From an uncultured Marvinbryantia sp. (GTDB lineage Bacteria > Bacillota > Clostridia > Lachnospirales > Lachnospiraceae): a stretch of DNA of 55,064 nucleotides. Both the position numbers and the translations under genes were made by a program. The stretch is from the NCBI GenBank assembly GCA_934394985.1, contig CAKRRF010000016.1, positions 1 to 55,064 of the forward strand. Reading direction: 5' to 3'. A model generated the notes under the pieces. That model worked only from the letters and a program-made list of their open reading frames with translations, was not told the origin of the DNA and did no database searches. Position 1 is the first letter of the stretch, and each line of letters opens with the position of its first letter. Shown here piece after piece: positions 28,583-37,320 of this stretch.

Positions 28583-28603
28583 TTTATCTTTTCCTCCTGT
28601 TTT

Positions 28604-29017
28604 CTATAATTTTATATGGCGGTCATATGCTTCCTGCATAGTTTCCGCACATTCTGTTTCTGACCGTTTTACTGCTTTATCCACAAAAGGATGTGGCTTC
28701 TGGGAGCCACCGTTCCCATGTTCCAGATATCCCCATTTTTCACCGTTACGTACACCTTTACTGTCCATACCGACCGGTCTAACTTCTACATAGTATCCGT
28801 AACTGTTTTTTCGTGGTGCATCCGGGATCACAGAACTTGCCAGTTCTCCCGTTGCATAGCCTCTGTCTGCTGCTCCCATGATTTCTGACTTTATGTTTGT
28901 CTGTAAGGTACTGGCTCCCTCTGCCAGTATCTCTTCTGCAATCTGGTCTACATCCTCTGCATCTTCCAGTGCCCTGATCAAGTCATCCAGACCATCTATC
29001 CTGCATCTTGCCATCAC
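28604..29017 (-). CDS. HK97-gp10 family tail-completion protein
   Basis: A 137-residue protein with DLIRALEDAEDVDQIAEEIL followed by KSEIMGAADRGYATGELASSV and VEHGNGGS-like WGYLEHGNGGSQKPHPFVDKA. The HPF motif near the C-terminus is characteristic of HK97 gp10-like proteins, which act at the head-tail junction. Its start overlaps the preceding stop by four bases. Confidence 0.9.
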   Translation of the reverse strand: MMARCRIDGLDDLIRALEDAEDVDQIAEEILAEGASTLQTNIKSEIMGAADRGYATGELASSVIPDAPRKNSYGYYVEVRPVGMDSKGVRNGEKWGYLEHGNGGSQKPHPFVDKAVKRSETECAETMQEAYDRHIKL

Positions 29018-29385
29018 AGTTCCTCCGCAATCTCACAAACTAAGATACATGTGGTGTACCCGGTATCTTTTTCGTATCCTGGCAGGATGTTTCGCATGGT
29101 AAATCCTGCTGCCTCCAACTTCTCCCGGATCTCTTTTCTTGCCCTGATATAATTAACCGGTTTCATGGAGCTTCCCGATTCGGATACAGGACGCGCAAAC
29201 CATGTGATTGCCATCTGGTGAATCCATTCCCCTTCCTGGTCATCTCCAAAATCATCCGGTATTTCTTTTTCCGGTTCGTAGACAATAAAAATATCCGGTT
29301 TATTCTCCAGCGGGCAGTTCAACGGCCATATGTTCCCAGATACCATATCAGATAATGCAGTTTCTATTTTCTGATTTACATTCAT
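29014..29385 (-). CDS. Putative tail terminator/completion protein
   Basis: A 123-residue protein in the slot usually held by the tail terminator or joining protein between gp10-like and head-closure genes in some orders. It has an alpha-beta composition (IFIVYEPEKEIPDDFGDDQEGEWIHQMAITW). No recognisable catalytic motif. Assigned mainly by conserved gene order (synteny) in HK97-like prophages. Confidence 0.65.
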   Translation of the reverse strand: MNVNQKIETALSDMVSGNIWPLNCPLENKPDIFIVYEPEKEIPDDFGDDQEGEWIHQMAITWFARPVSESGSSMKPVNYIRARKEIREKLEAAGFTMRNILPGYEKDTGYTTCILVCEIAEEL

Positions 29386-29398
29386 GCTGTTTCCCCGT

Positions 29399-29713
29399 TT
29401 ACTTGCAAATAATTTCTACCGTTGCTTTGTCTGCCTGGTAAGTCCTGACGATATCATAGACTGCACCGTCATACTCCAACTGTGTTGGATATTCTTTTCT
29501 TTTTCCAACCATATATGCGGTCTCTTCCCAGTCTTCCACCCGCATTTCCACAACAAGTTTCACCTGGATACCACTCTGCAATGCCTGATAGAACTCTGAC
29601 CGTGTCGCAGACTTTGGGGTCACATACTTCGGGTATTTTTCTGTCTTCTCGACCGCAAATCCGTCGGCATCTTTTTCATTTTTTACAATTATCAGATATG
29701 CCTCTTCATCCAT
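29399..29713 (-). CDS. Head closure (stopper) protein
   Basis: A 104-residue protein of the SPP1 gp16/head-closure kind: EAYLIIVKNEKDADGF, then SATRSEFYQALQSGIQ and YDIVRTYQADKATVEIIC at the end, a small beta-barrel pattern. It plugs the connector after DNA packaging. Start at 29713 (AAGGCGG six bases upstream) is preferred; in-frame starts at 29719 and 29740 also exist. Confidence 0.8.
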   Translation of the reverse strand: MDEEAYLIIVKNEKDADGFAVEKTEKYPKYVTPKSATRSEFYQALQSGIQVKLVVEMRVEDWEETAYMVGKRKEYPTQLEYDGAVYDIVRTYQADKATVEIICK

Positions 29714-30005
29714 CTGCATCCGCCTTTCTGTAGTCCCCACTCAGCGCCATGGAATCTCTCAGAGCAGCATACGCTGCCCTGAATTTTTCCTGGTCTTTGT
29801 CATATCCATAGTAGCCTTTGCAGTAAAGCTTCAGTGCCTGCTTTGCCAGCGGATCTGAGAAATTCTCCGGCACATACACCCCACCCTTGATGATCAGGTC
29901 CATTCTACAGGCTTCTGCCAAATCTCCTATTTCATCATTTGCGTTTTTTGCTTTTGTGCGTACTGCCTGCTTCAGATCTTCCAAGAGTTTCTCATCAATT
30001 GCCAC
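29706..30005 (-). CDS. Head-tail connector (adaptor) protein, gp6-like
   Basis: A 99-residue helical protein of the HK97 gp6/SPP1 gp15 type (DLKQAVRTKAKNANDEIGDL; KLYCKGYYGYD). It uses a GTG start at 30005 with GGAGGTG nine bases upstream inside the preceding gene. It attaches to the portal to extend the DNA channel. Overlaps neighbours by 8-11 bases on each side. Confidence 0.88.
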   Translation of the reverse strand: MAIDEKLLEDLKQAVRTKAKNANDEIGDLAEACRMDLIIKGGVYVPENFSDPLAKQALKLYCKGYYGYDKDQEKFRAAYAALRDSMALSGDYRKADADG

Positions 30006-30162
30006 TGTTCAGCACCTCCAGAAGCTGTTCTTTCTTCATGGCAGAATAGCCGGTGATTCCTTTTGCTTTTGCAATGTTTTTCAGTTCTGCTACGCTCATG
30101 GAATCATCATAGACGGTCTTTTCTGCTGTGGTATTATTCTCAGCCGCCACTGCCCGGCTCAT
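29995..30162 (-). CDS. Small HeH/Rho-N-like domain protein
   Basis: A 55-residue ORF. The C-terminal 35 residues (MSVAELKNIAKAKGITGYSAM) fit the HeH/SAP/Rho-N helix-extended-loop-helix family found next to capsid genes in many Firmicutes phages. Its ATG overlaps the capsid stop as TAATG, so it is translationally coupled to capsid. Probably a head accessory or DNA-binding protein. Confidence 0.75.
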   Translation of the reverse strand: MSRAVAAENNTTAEKTVYDDSMSVAELKNIAKAKGITGYSAMKKEQLLEVLNSGN

Positions 30163-31460
30163 TATTCCCCCTTTTGCTCAGTTCCTTCTGTCTGAGTTTC
30201 AGCTGCTTCTGCAACTCCATATTTCAGGAGTGCATGGGCTTTATTCGTGGTAGGTCCACCGTCTGCAACCGCATATCCGCAATAATCAACGGTTCTCTTC
30301 TTTACATGTTCCTCAGCCATTACAGAGATTTCTTTATTGATGTTTGCAAGATATCCTACGTTCGGACTGGACATCAGAATTTCTCCATCTTTCATGGAAT
30401 CATCCTGCTTCACTTCCATGCCAAACAGACGGTAAATTCCTGTGTTGACCGGATCTGGAATGAAAATTGCCTTTCCGTTGTTGTCTGTCACATTTGCCAG
30501 TTCTGTCCAGATGGTAGTACTGTTCGCATACACTTTCAGTTCCTTGGCAGCTACTTTGACTTTTGCTCTTGCTGATGTCAGGTTTTTGTATGTAAGCTTG
30601 CCTGTTTCATATGTCACAATCTGAGGTGTGCTTTTTTCTTTTTCCAGAGCAGTTACCACGCCAAGCGGTTCCGGCTTAAATTCATTGGATGCCGATTTGC
30701 CCTTGCCGTGGGTCGCTCCATATCCAAGGCCTGCGCCCATTTTTCTTGCCAGCTTTTCCTGGATAAATGGAATAAAGTCTTCAATTGCCATCTCTCTGAG
30801 CTTCCATGCAACGGTAATGCTTCTGGAAAGTTCACATCCTGTCAGGGCAAGCTCTCCAAATGTTTCTTTTCCGTCTTCTGTTTCTGTGTCCTCGTCGTAC
30901 CACTTGGCATCCGTGGATTCATCACTGGTAATTGCATTGTAGGCACCTTTTACATAGGTTTTCTGAATATCATCCCAGTATGGATACAGTTCTTCTGCCA
31001 GATCTAGAATGCCTGCTGCCACAGTTTTCGGAATCACCACACTTGTATTGCTTGTGGTATGGGTATACTCATTTACTTTTTCCATAACCTCTGTTTCTTT
31101 ATCATTCAAAGGTTTTCCCATCATTTTTTTTGCCCATGCATTTTTATACAGATCCGTAGCATACAGTTCTTTTGTTTCAGTATCTGCCAGTGGTACAACG
31201 CCCAGATTCACTGTATCTTTGATTTCCCCTGCATCCAGTGCCGCTGCCACGTCTGTCATATCCTGCGGATTCTGAATTCTCTGATCATTCTGTAATGCCT
31301 CCACATTTGCTCTCGCCTGAGTAATGGCATCCCACTGCTTATCCAGTTCTTTTACTTCGTTCATTTTTACTTCTGCTTCATCCAGTTTTCCTTCATCAAT
31401 CAGTGCATTCACCGCATTCATGAGTTCCTGTCTTTTTGCCAAATATGTTTTAAACTTCAT
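30162..31460 (-). CDS. Major capsid protein, HK97 fold
   Basis: A 432-residue major head protein. The first ~100 residues are a coiled-coil scaffold/delta domain (RQELMNAVNALIDEGKLDEAEVKMNEVKEL), normally cut off by the prohead protease encoded just upstream. The rest shows HK97-fold features (SNTSVVIPKTVAAGILDLAEELYPYWDDI, and near the C-terminus NTGIYRLFGMEVKQDDSM). A hydrophilic tail follows. Gene order protease-capsid-connector is canonical. Confidence 0.93.
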   Translation of the reverse strand: MKFKTYLAKRQELMNAVNALIDEGKLDEAEVKMNEVKELDKQWDAITQARANVEALQNDQRIQNPQDMTDVAAALDAGEIKDTVNLGVVPLADTETKELYATDLYKNAWAKKMMGKPLNDKETEVMEKVNEYTHTTSNTSVVIPKTVAAGILDLAEELYPYWDDIQKTYVKGAYNAITSDESTDAKWYDEDTETEDGKETFGELALTGCELSRSITVAWKLREMAIEDFIPFIQEKLARKMGAGLGYGATHGKGKSASNEFKPEPLGVVTALEKEKSTPQIVTYETGKLTYKNLTSARAKVKVAAKELKVYANSTTIWTELANVTDNNGKAIFIPDPVNTGIYRLFGMEVKQDDSMKDGEILMSSPNVGYLANINKEISVMAEEHVKKRTVDYCGYAVADGGPTTNKAHALLKYGVAEAAETQTEGTEQKGE

Positions 31461-31470
31461 TCTGTTCCTC

Positions 31471-32190
31471 CTATTTTTTCATTCTCATATCCAGGTTCAT
31501 TGCCCTGGCTCTTGCCCGCATCATTCTGGTGCGTTCTTTGATCTCTTCCGGGTCTTCTGATGCCATCCCATCCAGCATGGCTTTGACCTTTGTCATCTGT
31601 TCTTCCGTCGGAAGTCTGAAAAGTGGTCCTGCTACCATTGGCAGTTTCTCTTCCGGTTCTTCGAACATGACTTTGTCAATGAGACCTTTTTCTTTTGCCT
31701 GCTGTGCTGTCAGCCATGTTTCCTGTTCCATCATGGCAATAGCCTCTTCCTCTGTCATGCCGGTTTTCTCTGTATATGCTGTACACATGGCTCTGTCGGC
31801 TGTCCGAAGTACTTCTGCCATGTGCTCCAGATCATTGTGATTGCCCCTTGCTCCAGATGATACGCAGTGGACCATCATCAGTGCTGTCGGTGCCATCTCG
31901 CAGTATCCTGCACATGCCACGATAGAAGCTGCGCTACAGGCTTCTCCTGTAATGTAGATCTTCACATCGTATTTTTCCGATGCCGCCCGGATCAGTGTAT
32001 AGATCTCTGACCCTACGTCAATTACACCGCCCGGTGAATTGATATAAACCTCAATCTCATCCCCAGGATTAGCCTGGTTCAAAACACTCTGTACATTTTT
32101 CGGACAGGTATAGTCCTCTCCAAAAAAGTCATAGTACCATGCGTAACCGTTCGGAATCATGGACCCCCGGATGTTAATTTTGTGCTTCAT
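31471..32190 (-). CDS. ClpP-like head maturation protease
   Basis: A 239-residue serine protease of the ClpP/S49 prohead type. Visible: VEVYINSPGGVIDVGSEIY, the nucleophile Ser in GEACSAASIVA, and the His in MMVHCVSSGARGN. It processes the capsid delta domain during head maturation. Its first 17 bases overlap the portal 3' end. Confidence 0.92.
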   Translation of the reverse strand: MKHKINIRGSMIPNGYAWYYDFFGEDYTCPKNVQSVLNQANPGDEIEVYINSPGGVIDVGSEIYTLIRAASEKYDVKIYITGEACSAASIVACAGYCEMAPTALMMVHCVSSGARGNHNDLEHMAEVLRTADRAMCTAYTEKTGMTEEEAIAMMEQETWLTAQQAKEKGLIDKVMFEEPEEKLPMVAGPLFRLPTEEQMTKVKAMLDGMASEDPEEIKERTRMMRARARAMNLDMRMKK

Positions 32191-33466
32191 TTTTCTTCAC
32201 CTCCCCCTTATGCATATCGATATAAGCAGTCTTCAGTATCTGTCCCATCAGTGCTGTCATTTCCCGGTAGTTTTCGCCATTCATTTTGTTCAGCATATTT
32301 TCCAGCATGTCCACAACCTGCGTATCCAGCCTCCGAATCGGTTTATCCCCGCCTTCAATCGGTGCCATATTCAGGATTGCCCGCCATTCATTCGATGTCA
32401 TGGCCCCCCTGTCCACCATGGACTGAAATGCCAGCTTGGTGCTCATGCTGGCGCATTGCAAATTGCTGGCTTCGTAAACAACATAATTGCCAAAAGACTG
32501 CTCTTTACGTGAAAACAGCTTGGTTGTCAGTTCGTTCCCGAACTGAATTGCTATAGGTTCAATCTCCGCTTCGTAATACGCCGTCCACTGGTCTTCGTTC
32601 CAATCTGACTGTACAATCCGCTTATTGGTATTGAAAAATGAGTAGATCCTGTCTGTGATCCGGTCTGCCTGTGCAGCATTCGGCACGTAATCTTTCGGCT
32701 CAATCTGTTTGATATCTGCCTTGGCATCTACACCTGCTGCCCCGAATGTGTCACTCTCAAACGCCAGGTAATTGTCCACGAACTCTTTTACGTTTTTCTT
32801 AACGTCTTCCGGTCTCATGGACTGGGTGAATTTGATCAGCCACCGGATTACTCCCGAATTCTTGATTGCTTTCACGATTCCCTGGTCAATGATACTGACA
32901 CACTCCATCATCTGTGCCAGTGCCGGTGCAGGGCTTTCTCCGAACACATCATGTTCCGCATAGTCCTGCCGCAGATGAATAATATCTGCATAGCGGAACA
33001 ATGACATCTTTCCATTCTTGTAGGTAAACCGCATCCGCAGTTCCCCACTGTCTGAATAATCCGCCTCTGCCATCACCGCCGGTATTGGATAAAGCTGCAT
33101 TGGTCTCCCATCTGCATTCCGAACAATCAGGGCAAATGCATTGTTGTTCAAGCAGAGCTGAGTTGCCATCTTCTCCTGAAACATCTGCCCGGTCATGTAC
33201 GGATTTGGGTTACTCAGCAGATATTTGATATTGGCTTCCGGATTCACTTTAATCCCGCTGCCATCTTCCCGGATGTGCTTTGCTACCAGTTTTCCGATAG
33301 CTTTTACTTTCGGACGGATGCATGCCCGAACAATGTCACTCTCATAAAGCCGTCCATTCCAACTGTAAAAATGTTCTCCCCAGGTTGTGACCATCTTAAA
33401 CTGTTCCTGTGTGGTCGGGCGTGTTGGCTCTCTTCCCCGGTTTTTATTTTTGTTCCAAAATTTCAT
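32174..33466 (-). CDS. Portal protein, HK97 type
   Basis: A 430-residue portal of the HK97 gp3 family. Markers: WGEHFYSWNGRLYESDIVRACIRPKVKAIGKL near the N-terminus, LLSNPNPYMTGQMFQEKM, and the conserved SNEWRAILNMAPIEGGDKP near the C-terminus. It forms the dodecameric ring for DNA packaging and anchors terminase and connector. Eleven bases separate it from terL. Confidence 0.93.
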   Translation of the reverse strand: MKFWNKNKNRGREPTRPTTQEQFKMVTTWGEHFYSWNGRLYESDIVRACIRPKVKAIGKLVAKHIREDGSGIKVNPEANIKYLLSNPNPYMTGQMFQEKMATQLCLNNNAFALIVRNADGRPMQLYPIPAVMAEADYSDSGELRMRFTYKNGKMSLFRYADIIHLRQDYAEHDVFGESPAPALAQMMECVSIIDQGIVKAIKNSGVIRWLIKFTQSMRPEDVKKNVKEFVDNYLAFESDTFGAAGVDAKADIKQIEPKDYVPNAAQADRITDRIYSFFNTNKRIVQSDWNEDQWTAYYEAEIEPIAIQFGNELTTKLFSRKEQSFGNYVVYEASNLQCASMSTKLAFQSMVDRGAMTSNEWRAILNMAPIEGGDKPIRRLDTQVVDMLENMLNKMNGENYREMTALMGQILKTAYIDMHKGEVKKNEAQN

Positions 33467-33477
33467 CTATCTTCCTC

Positions 33478-35133
33478 CTAAATCAGGCTGGTGTAATCGT
33501 CATATTTATCCCTGAGCACTACATAGGCATCTATGAGCGCCATAGTTCCGTCAATTCTTTTTCTTGGATCATCCGTCTTCACCGGCTGGATATTCCCATT
33601 GATGTCTGTCTTAACTGCTGTATTTGCCAGACACCACTTGTCTATCGGGTTATTGTTATAAACAATATTCCCTGCGCCCAGTTCTGCCCTCAAGTCCTTC
33701 ATTGGACTGGATAGTGTTGCCACGCCCTGTCGCACCGGTATCATGGCTGATTCTCCGAATGCCGATTTGAATTCTCTAAGCAGAGAATCATCGATGTGCC
33801 ATGGATCGTACCCGATTGCCATAATGTAAATGTCCTCTTTCTCTACGATCTCCGTAAACCAGTCCAGTATCACCCGCTTGTCCACCTTGTAAGTGTCCAC
33901 TGTTCTCAGATGCCCCTGTTCTTTCCAAAGCGGATAAGGCACATTGTCACGTCCCTGCCGCCGTCCGGAGTCCTCATATTCATCCAGTACACGCTGTGGC
34001 AGCCAGTACATCTGACGCACATAGATCTTCGGATCATCCTGTCTCATGCAGATCACCTTTGCTGCATTCAGGTCCACGCTGTCCGCCGCATCCATCCCAC
34101 CGATTCCATACCGGAACTTTTTATCTCCGATCAGTTCTTTGTTCTCAATTTCATTCCATTTCAGCCATGCCGCCTGAGACGTCTGCTTCATGTTAAAATC
34201 TTTTACCAGGACAGTTGGTTTCGTTGCCGGTTCATTTTTTGCTTTCTGTACCATTCCCCTTAGGTAATCCCACTTTTTGATTGTCCCCAGTCCAGGATTG
34301 GCTTTGATCCAGCATTCTTCCCTGTCCCACTCATCAATAGAATCCAGTTCGTAAATAAATGGCAGAAACCGTTCATCTTTTATCTTTCCTTCCAGGATCC
34401 CTGATGCATATTCATACTGTCTGTCAAAGATGCTTTCACGGATAAATCCATTTGTTGTGATACAAAAAAGCAACGGCTGCCTTCTGGCACTCGTCGCCTG
34501 TTTGATCAAATCGTAGATATCTCTGTTTTTGATTGCTGCCAATTCGTCAATGACCGCTCCATGCACGTCCAGACCATCCATACTGTTGGAATTACTGGCC
34601 AGCGCTTTAATAAATCCATAGTTTTTCGAAAAATATAAATCATTTGCCCGCTTTTTGATGTGTTTACTCAACAACGGACTCTGCTGTATCATTTTGTGGC
34701 AGGCATTGAATCCCAGCTTTGCCTGATCCAGCATGGTAGCCACATTATAGATCTGCGGTGCGCCTTCCCTGTCATTTACCAGCAAGTCAATTTCTACTGC
34801 CGATGTTTCTGTGGTCTTCCCGTTCTTACGTCCCTCTATGATGAGACACTCATTGTACTGGCGCAAATTGTTATCATCTACGAACCCAAATACTGCCTGC
34901 AGTCTCGCTTTCTGGAATAATTCCAGTTCCAGCGGTTCGCCAATCTTCCCGGATGGAATCTTGCAGAATCTTTCGATGAAATCTGTATGTCGCTTTGCAA
35001 TATCGCAGTCAAAATGATATTGTCCCGGACTATACAGCTGTTCCAGAAGGAGTTCGGATATTCGTTTCATCTTCTCGCAGGCCATGATTTTTCCGTCTAT
35101 AATCGCTGTGAAATACTGTTCAAATTCCGTCAT
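33478..35133 (-). CDS. terL: Terminase large subunit
   Basis: A 551-residue packaging motor with N-terminal ATPase and C-terminal RNase H-fold nuclease. Walker A-like EGRKNGKTT is near residue 100 and Walker B VIDELAAI near 190. Nuclease acidic residues lie in GGMDAADSVDLNAAKV (about 345) and AIGYDPWHID (about 430). Terminase_1-type, HK97 group. Two bases separate it from terS. Confidence 0.95.
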   Translation of the reverse strand: MTEFEQYFTAIIDGKIMACEKMKRISELLLEQLYSPGQYHFDCDIAKRHTDFIERFCKIPSGKIGEPLELELFQKARLQAVFGFVDDNNLRQYNECLIIEGRKNGKTTETSAVEIDLLVNDREGAPQIYNVATMLDQAKLGFNACHKMIQQSPLLSKHIKKRANDLYFSKNYGFIKALASNSNSMDGLDVHGAVIDELAAIKNRDIYDLIKQATSARRQPLLFCITTNGFIRESIFDRQYEYASGILEGKIKDERFLPFIYELDSIDEWDREECWIKANPGLGTIKKWDYLRGMVQKAKNEPATKPTVLVKDFNMKQTSQAAWLKWNEIENKELIGDKKFRYGIGGMDAADSVDLNAAKVICMRQDDPKIYVRQMYWLPQRVLDEYEDSGRRQGRDNVPYPLWKEQGHLRTVDTYKVDKRVILDWFTEIVEKEDIYIMAIGYDPWHIDDSLLREFKSAFGESAMIPVRQGVATLSSPMKDLRAELGAGNIVYNNNPIDKWCLANTAVKTDINGNIQPVKTDDPRKRIDGTMALIDAYVVLRDKYDDYTSLI

Positions 35134-35135
35134 GA

Positions 35136-35525
35136 CTATCCACCGCCTGTCAAGTATTCCATCAGTTCATCCTCTTTTGTTGGACCTCCTGATTTCTGCA
35201 GCATGTCATCTAACTGTTTAATGTACGAAAGGTAGTTTTTAGCGAAATTATTATAAGTCTCTACCTCGCTGCATTTCTTTACGCCTTTCTGATTGGCTCC
35301 GTTCTGATATTCCTCTGAATAGCCCTTTTTGTTAATAATATTCTCTAATTCCATCATTGATACACACATAAATGCGGCGTTTGGAATGAGCATTTCCGCA
35401 TTTTTCTTTCTGCTGTCATCAATCCCTCTGTAAGTTCTCCGAAGTTCCGCCACCTTGCTTGAAATCAGGCTTTCTTTGTTCTTCATCTTTCCATTTTCGT
35501 CATATTCCGGTTTCTTTTTGGCCAT
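35136..35525 (-). CDS. terS: Terminase small subunit, P27 family
   Basis: A 129-residue P27-family protein that recognises the packaging start site. The family pattern (SSKVAELRRTYRGIDDSRKKNAEMLIPNAAFMCVSMMELENII) is clear. Basic N-terminus. Located directly before terL and after an HNH gene, as in cos-type HK97-like phages. Confidence 0.9.
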   Translation of the reverse strand: MAKKKPEYDENGKMKNKESLISSKVAELRRTYRGIDDSRKKNAEMLIPNAAFMCVSMMELENIINKKGYSEEYQNGANQKGVKKCSEVETYNNFAKNYLSYIKQLDDMLQKSGGPTKEDELMEYLTGGG

Positions 35526-35605
35526 CAGCTCACCCCCTTATACCACACCCCTCACGCGATTTTTCATGCGTAAAGATTTAGGTATCCCCTGCGGTCGCTT
35601 TCCCC

Positions 35606-35944
35606 TTACCTCTGTTCGTTTTCAGGGGGGGATAGCACGATATCACCGTTTGCACTAAAGTGATATCCCGGCATTCCTGGTATTTTTTTGTTCCTGTATC
35701 CGTGGTCTTCTTTCTCGTGACAGTCTTTACAATCGTACTTCAAGTTACTCATTCCCAGTGAGATATCCGGGTCGTTAATATTCTGCGGTGTCAATGGGAT
35801 CTTGTGATGTACAATCTTCCCCAGCTTCTCATGACAGGTTTCGCACAGTCCGCCGTCAACTCCTCTGCGGTATGCTATGTATGATGCCCTGCACTTTCTC
35901 CATTTAGTTCCTTTGTAAAATGCTTCTGCGAATTCTCTTGCCAT
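35606..35944 (-). CDS. HNH endonuclease (packaging-associated)
   Basis: A 112-residue HNH nuclease. Zinc Cys pairs (LCETCHEKL, YDCKDCHEKED) flank the HHKIPL catalytic motif. Such HNH proteins sit beside TerS/TerL in cos phages and assist terminase in cleaving cohesive ends. A cos site may therefore lie near 35530-36000, but it cannot be fixed from sequence alone. Confidence 0.92.
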   Translation of the reverse strand: MAREFAEAFYKGTKWRKCRASYIAYRRGVDGGLCETCHEKLGKIVHHKIPLTPQNINDPDISLGMSNLKYDCKDCHEKEDHGYRNKKIPGMPGYHFSANGDIVLSPPENEQR

Positions 35945-35999
35945 CTGAATCTTCTCCCGAATGCAAAGAAAAGCACCCGGTTTCCCAGATGCTAATCTT

Positions 36000-36200
36000 T
36001 TATTCCTTATTGACCTGATCGATGAAGTCCTTCATCATCTTGGTGAGCTGTCCCGCTGCGCTCACACCAGCTTTCTCGCAGGCTTTTGCAAAGTCTTCCA
36101 CAACATCCCGCTTCAGCTTATATGACTTTGATACCCAGCCTGCTTTTGCTTCGTACTTCTTTGTTGCAATTGTCTGTGCACTTGGATTTCCTACTGGCAT
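36000..36200 (-). CDS. Small ribbon-helix-helix-like conserved phage protein
   Basis: A 66-residue protein (MPVGNPSAQTIATKKYEAKAG at the start, then KLKRDVVEDFAKACEKAGVSAA). The second half has a helix-turn-helix spacing consistent with an Arc/CopG-type DNA-binding fold. Strong GGAGGGAG site before the ATG. Lies between the late promoter and packaging genes and could be an early-late regulator. Recurrent in related phages and integrative elements; function not known. Confidence 0.75.
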   Translation of the reverse strand: MPVGNPSAQTIATKKYEAKAGWVSKSYKLKRDVVEDFAKACEKAGVSAAGQLTKMMKDFIDQVNKE

Positions 36201-36286
36201 TACCTCTCCCTCCGTTTCTTAAAGAGGTATATGCCAAGCTTCGCCAACCCGATTGCAATAAAAAATATTCCCAGCTTCCACAACAT
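36200..36286 (-). CDS. 28-aa membrane microprotein
   Basis: Reads MLWKLGIFFIAIGLAKLGIY followed by a basic tail. One transmembrane helix. Stop overlaps the next ATG as TAATG, a sign of coupled translation. The ribosome binding site is weak. Plausible but short. Confidence 0.5.
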   Translation of the reverse strand: MLWKLGIFFIAIGLAKLGIYLFKKRRER

Positions 36287-36347
36287 TCTTTACACAGATG
36301 AGCTTGTGTGTTATATTTGCTTTAGAGAAGGGCTTTCGCCCCTCTCG

Positions 36348-36476
36348 TTAACTCAATAGTTTATCGAGAACCAGTAAGATGATTCCGATAACCAAGTCCG
36401 TGATCGCTCCGAGTAGCCAGCTCTTTAAGTCGATTTCGGACTTTTCTTTTGGCTTTCGCCTGTTTCTGTTGCTCAT
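36348..36476 (-). CDS. 42-aa single-pass membrane protein
   Basis: Starts with a basic segment (NRNRRKPKEK) followed by one transmembrane helix (WLLGAITDLVIGIILLVL). AAGGAGGTGA lies seven bases upstream of the ATG. First gene after the late promoter. Function unknown; a basic N-tail with one helix is also seen in small phage membrane effectors. Confidence 0.7.
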   Translation of the reverse strand: MSNRNRRKPKEKSEIDLKSWLLGAITDLVIGIILLVLDKLLS

Positions 36477-36501
36477 CTGTATCTCACCTCCTTATGTATA
36501 T

Positions 36502-36530
36502 ACTATATCATATGGTGCACCATATGTCAA
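36502..36530 (-). promoter_or_regulatory. Strong late promoter with palindromic operator in the spacer
   Basis: On the minus strand, TTGACA (36525-36530), 17-base spacer, TATAGT (36502-36507). The perfect 18-bp palindrome CATATGGTGCACCATATG (36509-36526) fills the spacer. A regulator bound here would block RNA polymerase or, like MerR-type proteins, realign the promoter. It drives the packaging and structural operon. Confidence 0.8.
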
Positions 36531-36565
36531 GTCTTTTATATATTTTACAATCTTTTTTAATGGCA

Positions 36566-36596
36566 CACAAAATGCCCCGCATTCCTGCGGAGCATC
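36566..36596 (-). terminator. Terminator at end of early operon
   Basis: ATGCTCCGC (minus strand) pairs with GCGGGGCAT and is followed by TTTTG. It separates the ArpU-like gene from the late promoter. The remaining stretch 36597-36707 shows no gene. Confidence 0.8.
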
Positions 36597-36707
36597 TCAT
36601 GTATCCATTGGTAAGAAAAGCAATAAGGAGATTTTGTGTGCTGAGAAATCCTGACCTCTCTGGTCTGGTTTCTCCATTTTTTATAGTAACACACTTTTTT
36701 ATCCTTT

Positions 36708-37118
36708 TTATCCTGATTGCAAATATTTTGAAATTTTTTCACTGACTTTTGACTGTGCCAGATGAACCCGCTTTGCAATTTTATTCTGTCCAAGATCATC
36801 CATGTAATACATCCGGAAAATTCTGCGGGTCAGGCTATCCGGTATGTTTTCGATCCATTCTTCAGTTTCCGCACATTCTTTCTGCAGTTTATCAATCTGG
36901 TTCTCATACAGTATCCGGAGTCTTTCTTCCCGCCTGTAATTATATCCAACCACTGACTGAGGTCGTGGGTACCCTGTCTTATAATCGAATATTGTATCAT
37001 TATCTATCATGCTGTCCCCTTCTCCGAGATGATCCAGCTTGTACTGCAATTCTTTTATTTCCTCTTTGCAGCTCCGGTAGCTCTCCAGCCGTTCTTTTGT
37101 CATCTCCTGTTTTTCCAT
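36708..37118 (-). CDS. ArpU/RinA-type phage transcriptional regulator
   Basis: A 136-residue protein. The N-terminal 60 residues are coiled coil (KERLESYRSCKEEIKELQYKLDHL). The C-terminal 35 residues form a sigma-70 region-4-like helix-turn-helix (YYMDDLGQNKIAKRVHLAQSKVSEKISKYL). The architecture and the location as last early gene before the late promoter fit ArpU/RinA late activators. It is the best candidate to act on the palindromic promoter at 36502-36530; that pairing is inference. Confidence 0.8.
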   Translation of the reverse strand: MEKQEMTKERLESYRSCKEEIKELQYKLDHLGEGDSMIDNDTIFDYKTGYPRPQSVVGYNYRREERLRILYENQIDKLQKECAETEEWIENIPDSLTRRIFRMYYMDDLGQNKIAKRVHLAQSKVSEKISKYLQSG

Positions 37119-37140
37119 CTATCCACCACCTCAAATCTGT

Positions 37141-37320
37141 CTATAACCATCTGGTTCCTTTGCTGTAATCTTCCCATGCAATCAGGACGCTCATGCGGGC
37201 GTCCTGCTGCCGTCGTCGTTCCGACTCCTTATATCTTCGATACCATTTATATACTCTGCTCCATTCCTCATAGAGATTTACATTTTTGTCATGAACCTGT
37301 TCATTATATGTTCTTTCCAT
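37141..37320 (-). CDS. 59-aa basic protein
   Basis: Small ORF starting MERTYNEQVHDKNVNLYEEW, rich in Arg, Tyr and Trp, with RRYKESERRRQQ. AGAGGAG precedes the ATG. It overlaps the 3' end of the HNH-like gene by 43 bases and ends 22 bases before the ArpU-like start, filling the operon. No family recognised. Confidence 0.65.
   Translation of the reverse strand: MERTYNEQVHDKNVNLYEEWSRVYKWYRRYKESERRRQQDARMSVLIAWEDYSKGTRWL

Noticed and set aside
36557..36799. 80-codon minus-strand frame over the early terminator
   Set aside because: It overlaps the ArpU-like 3' end in another frame, runs through a terminator and has no start signal.
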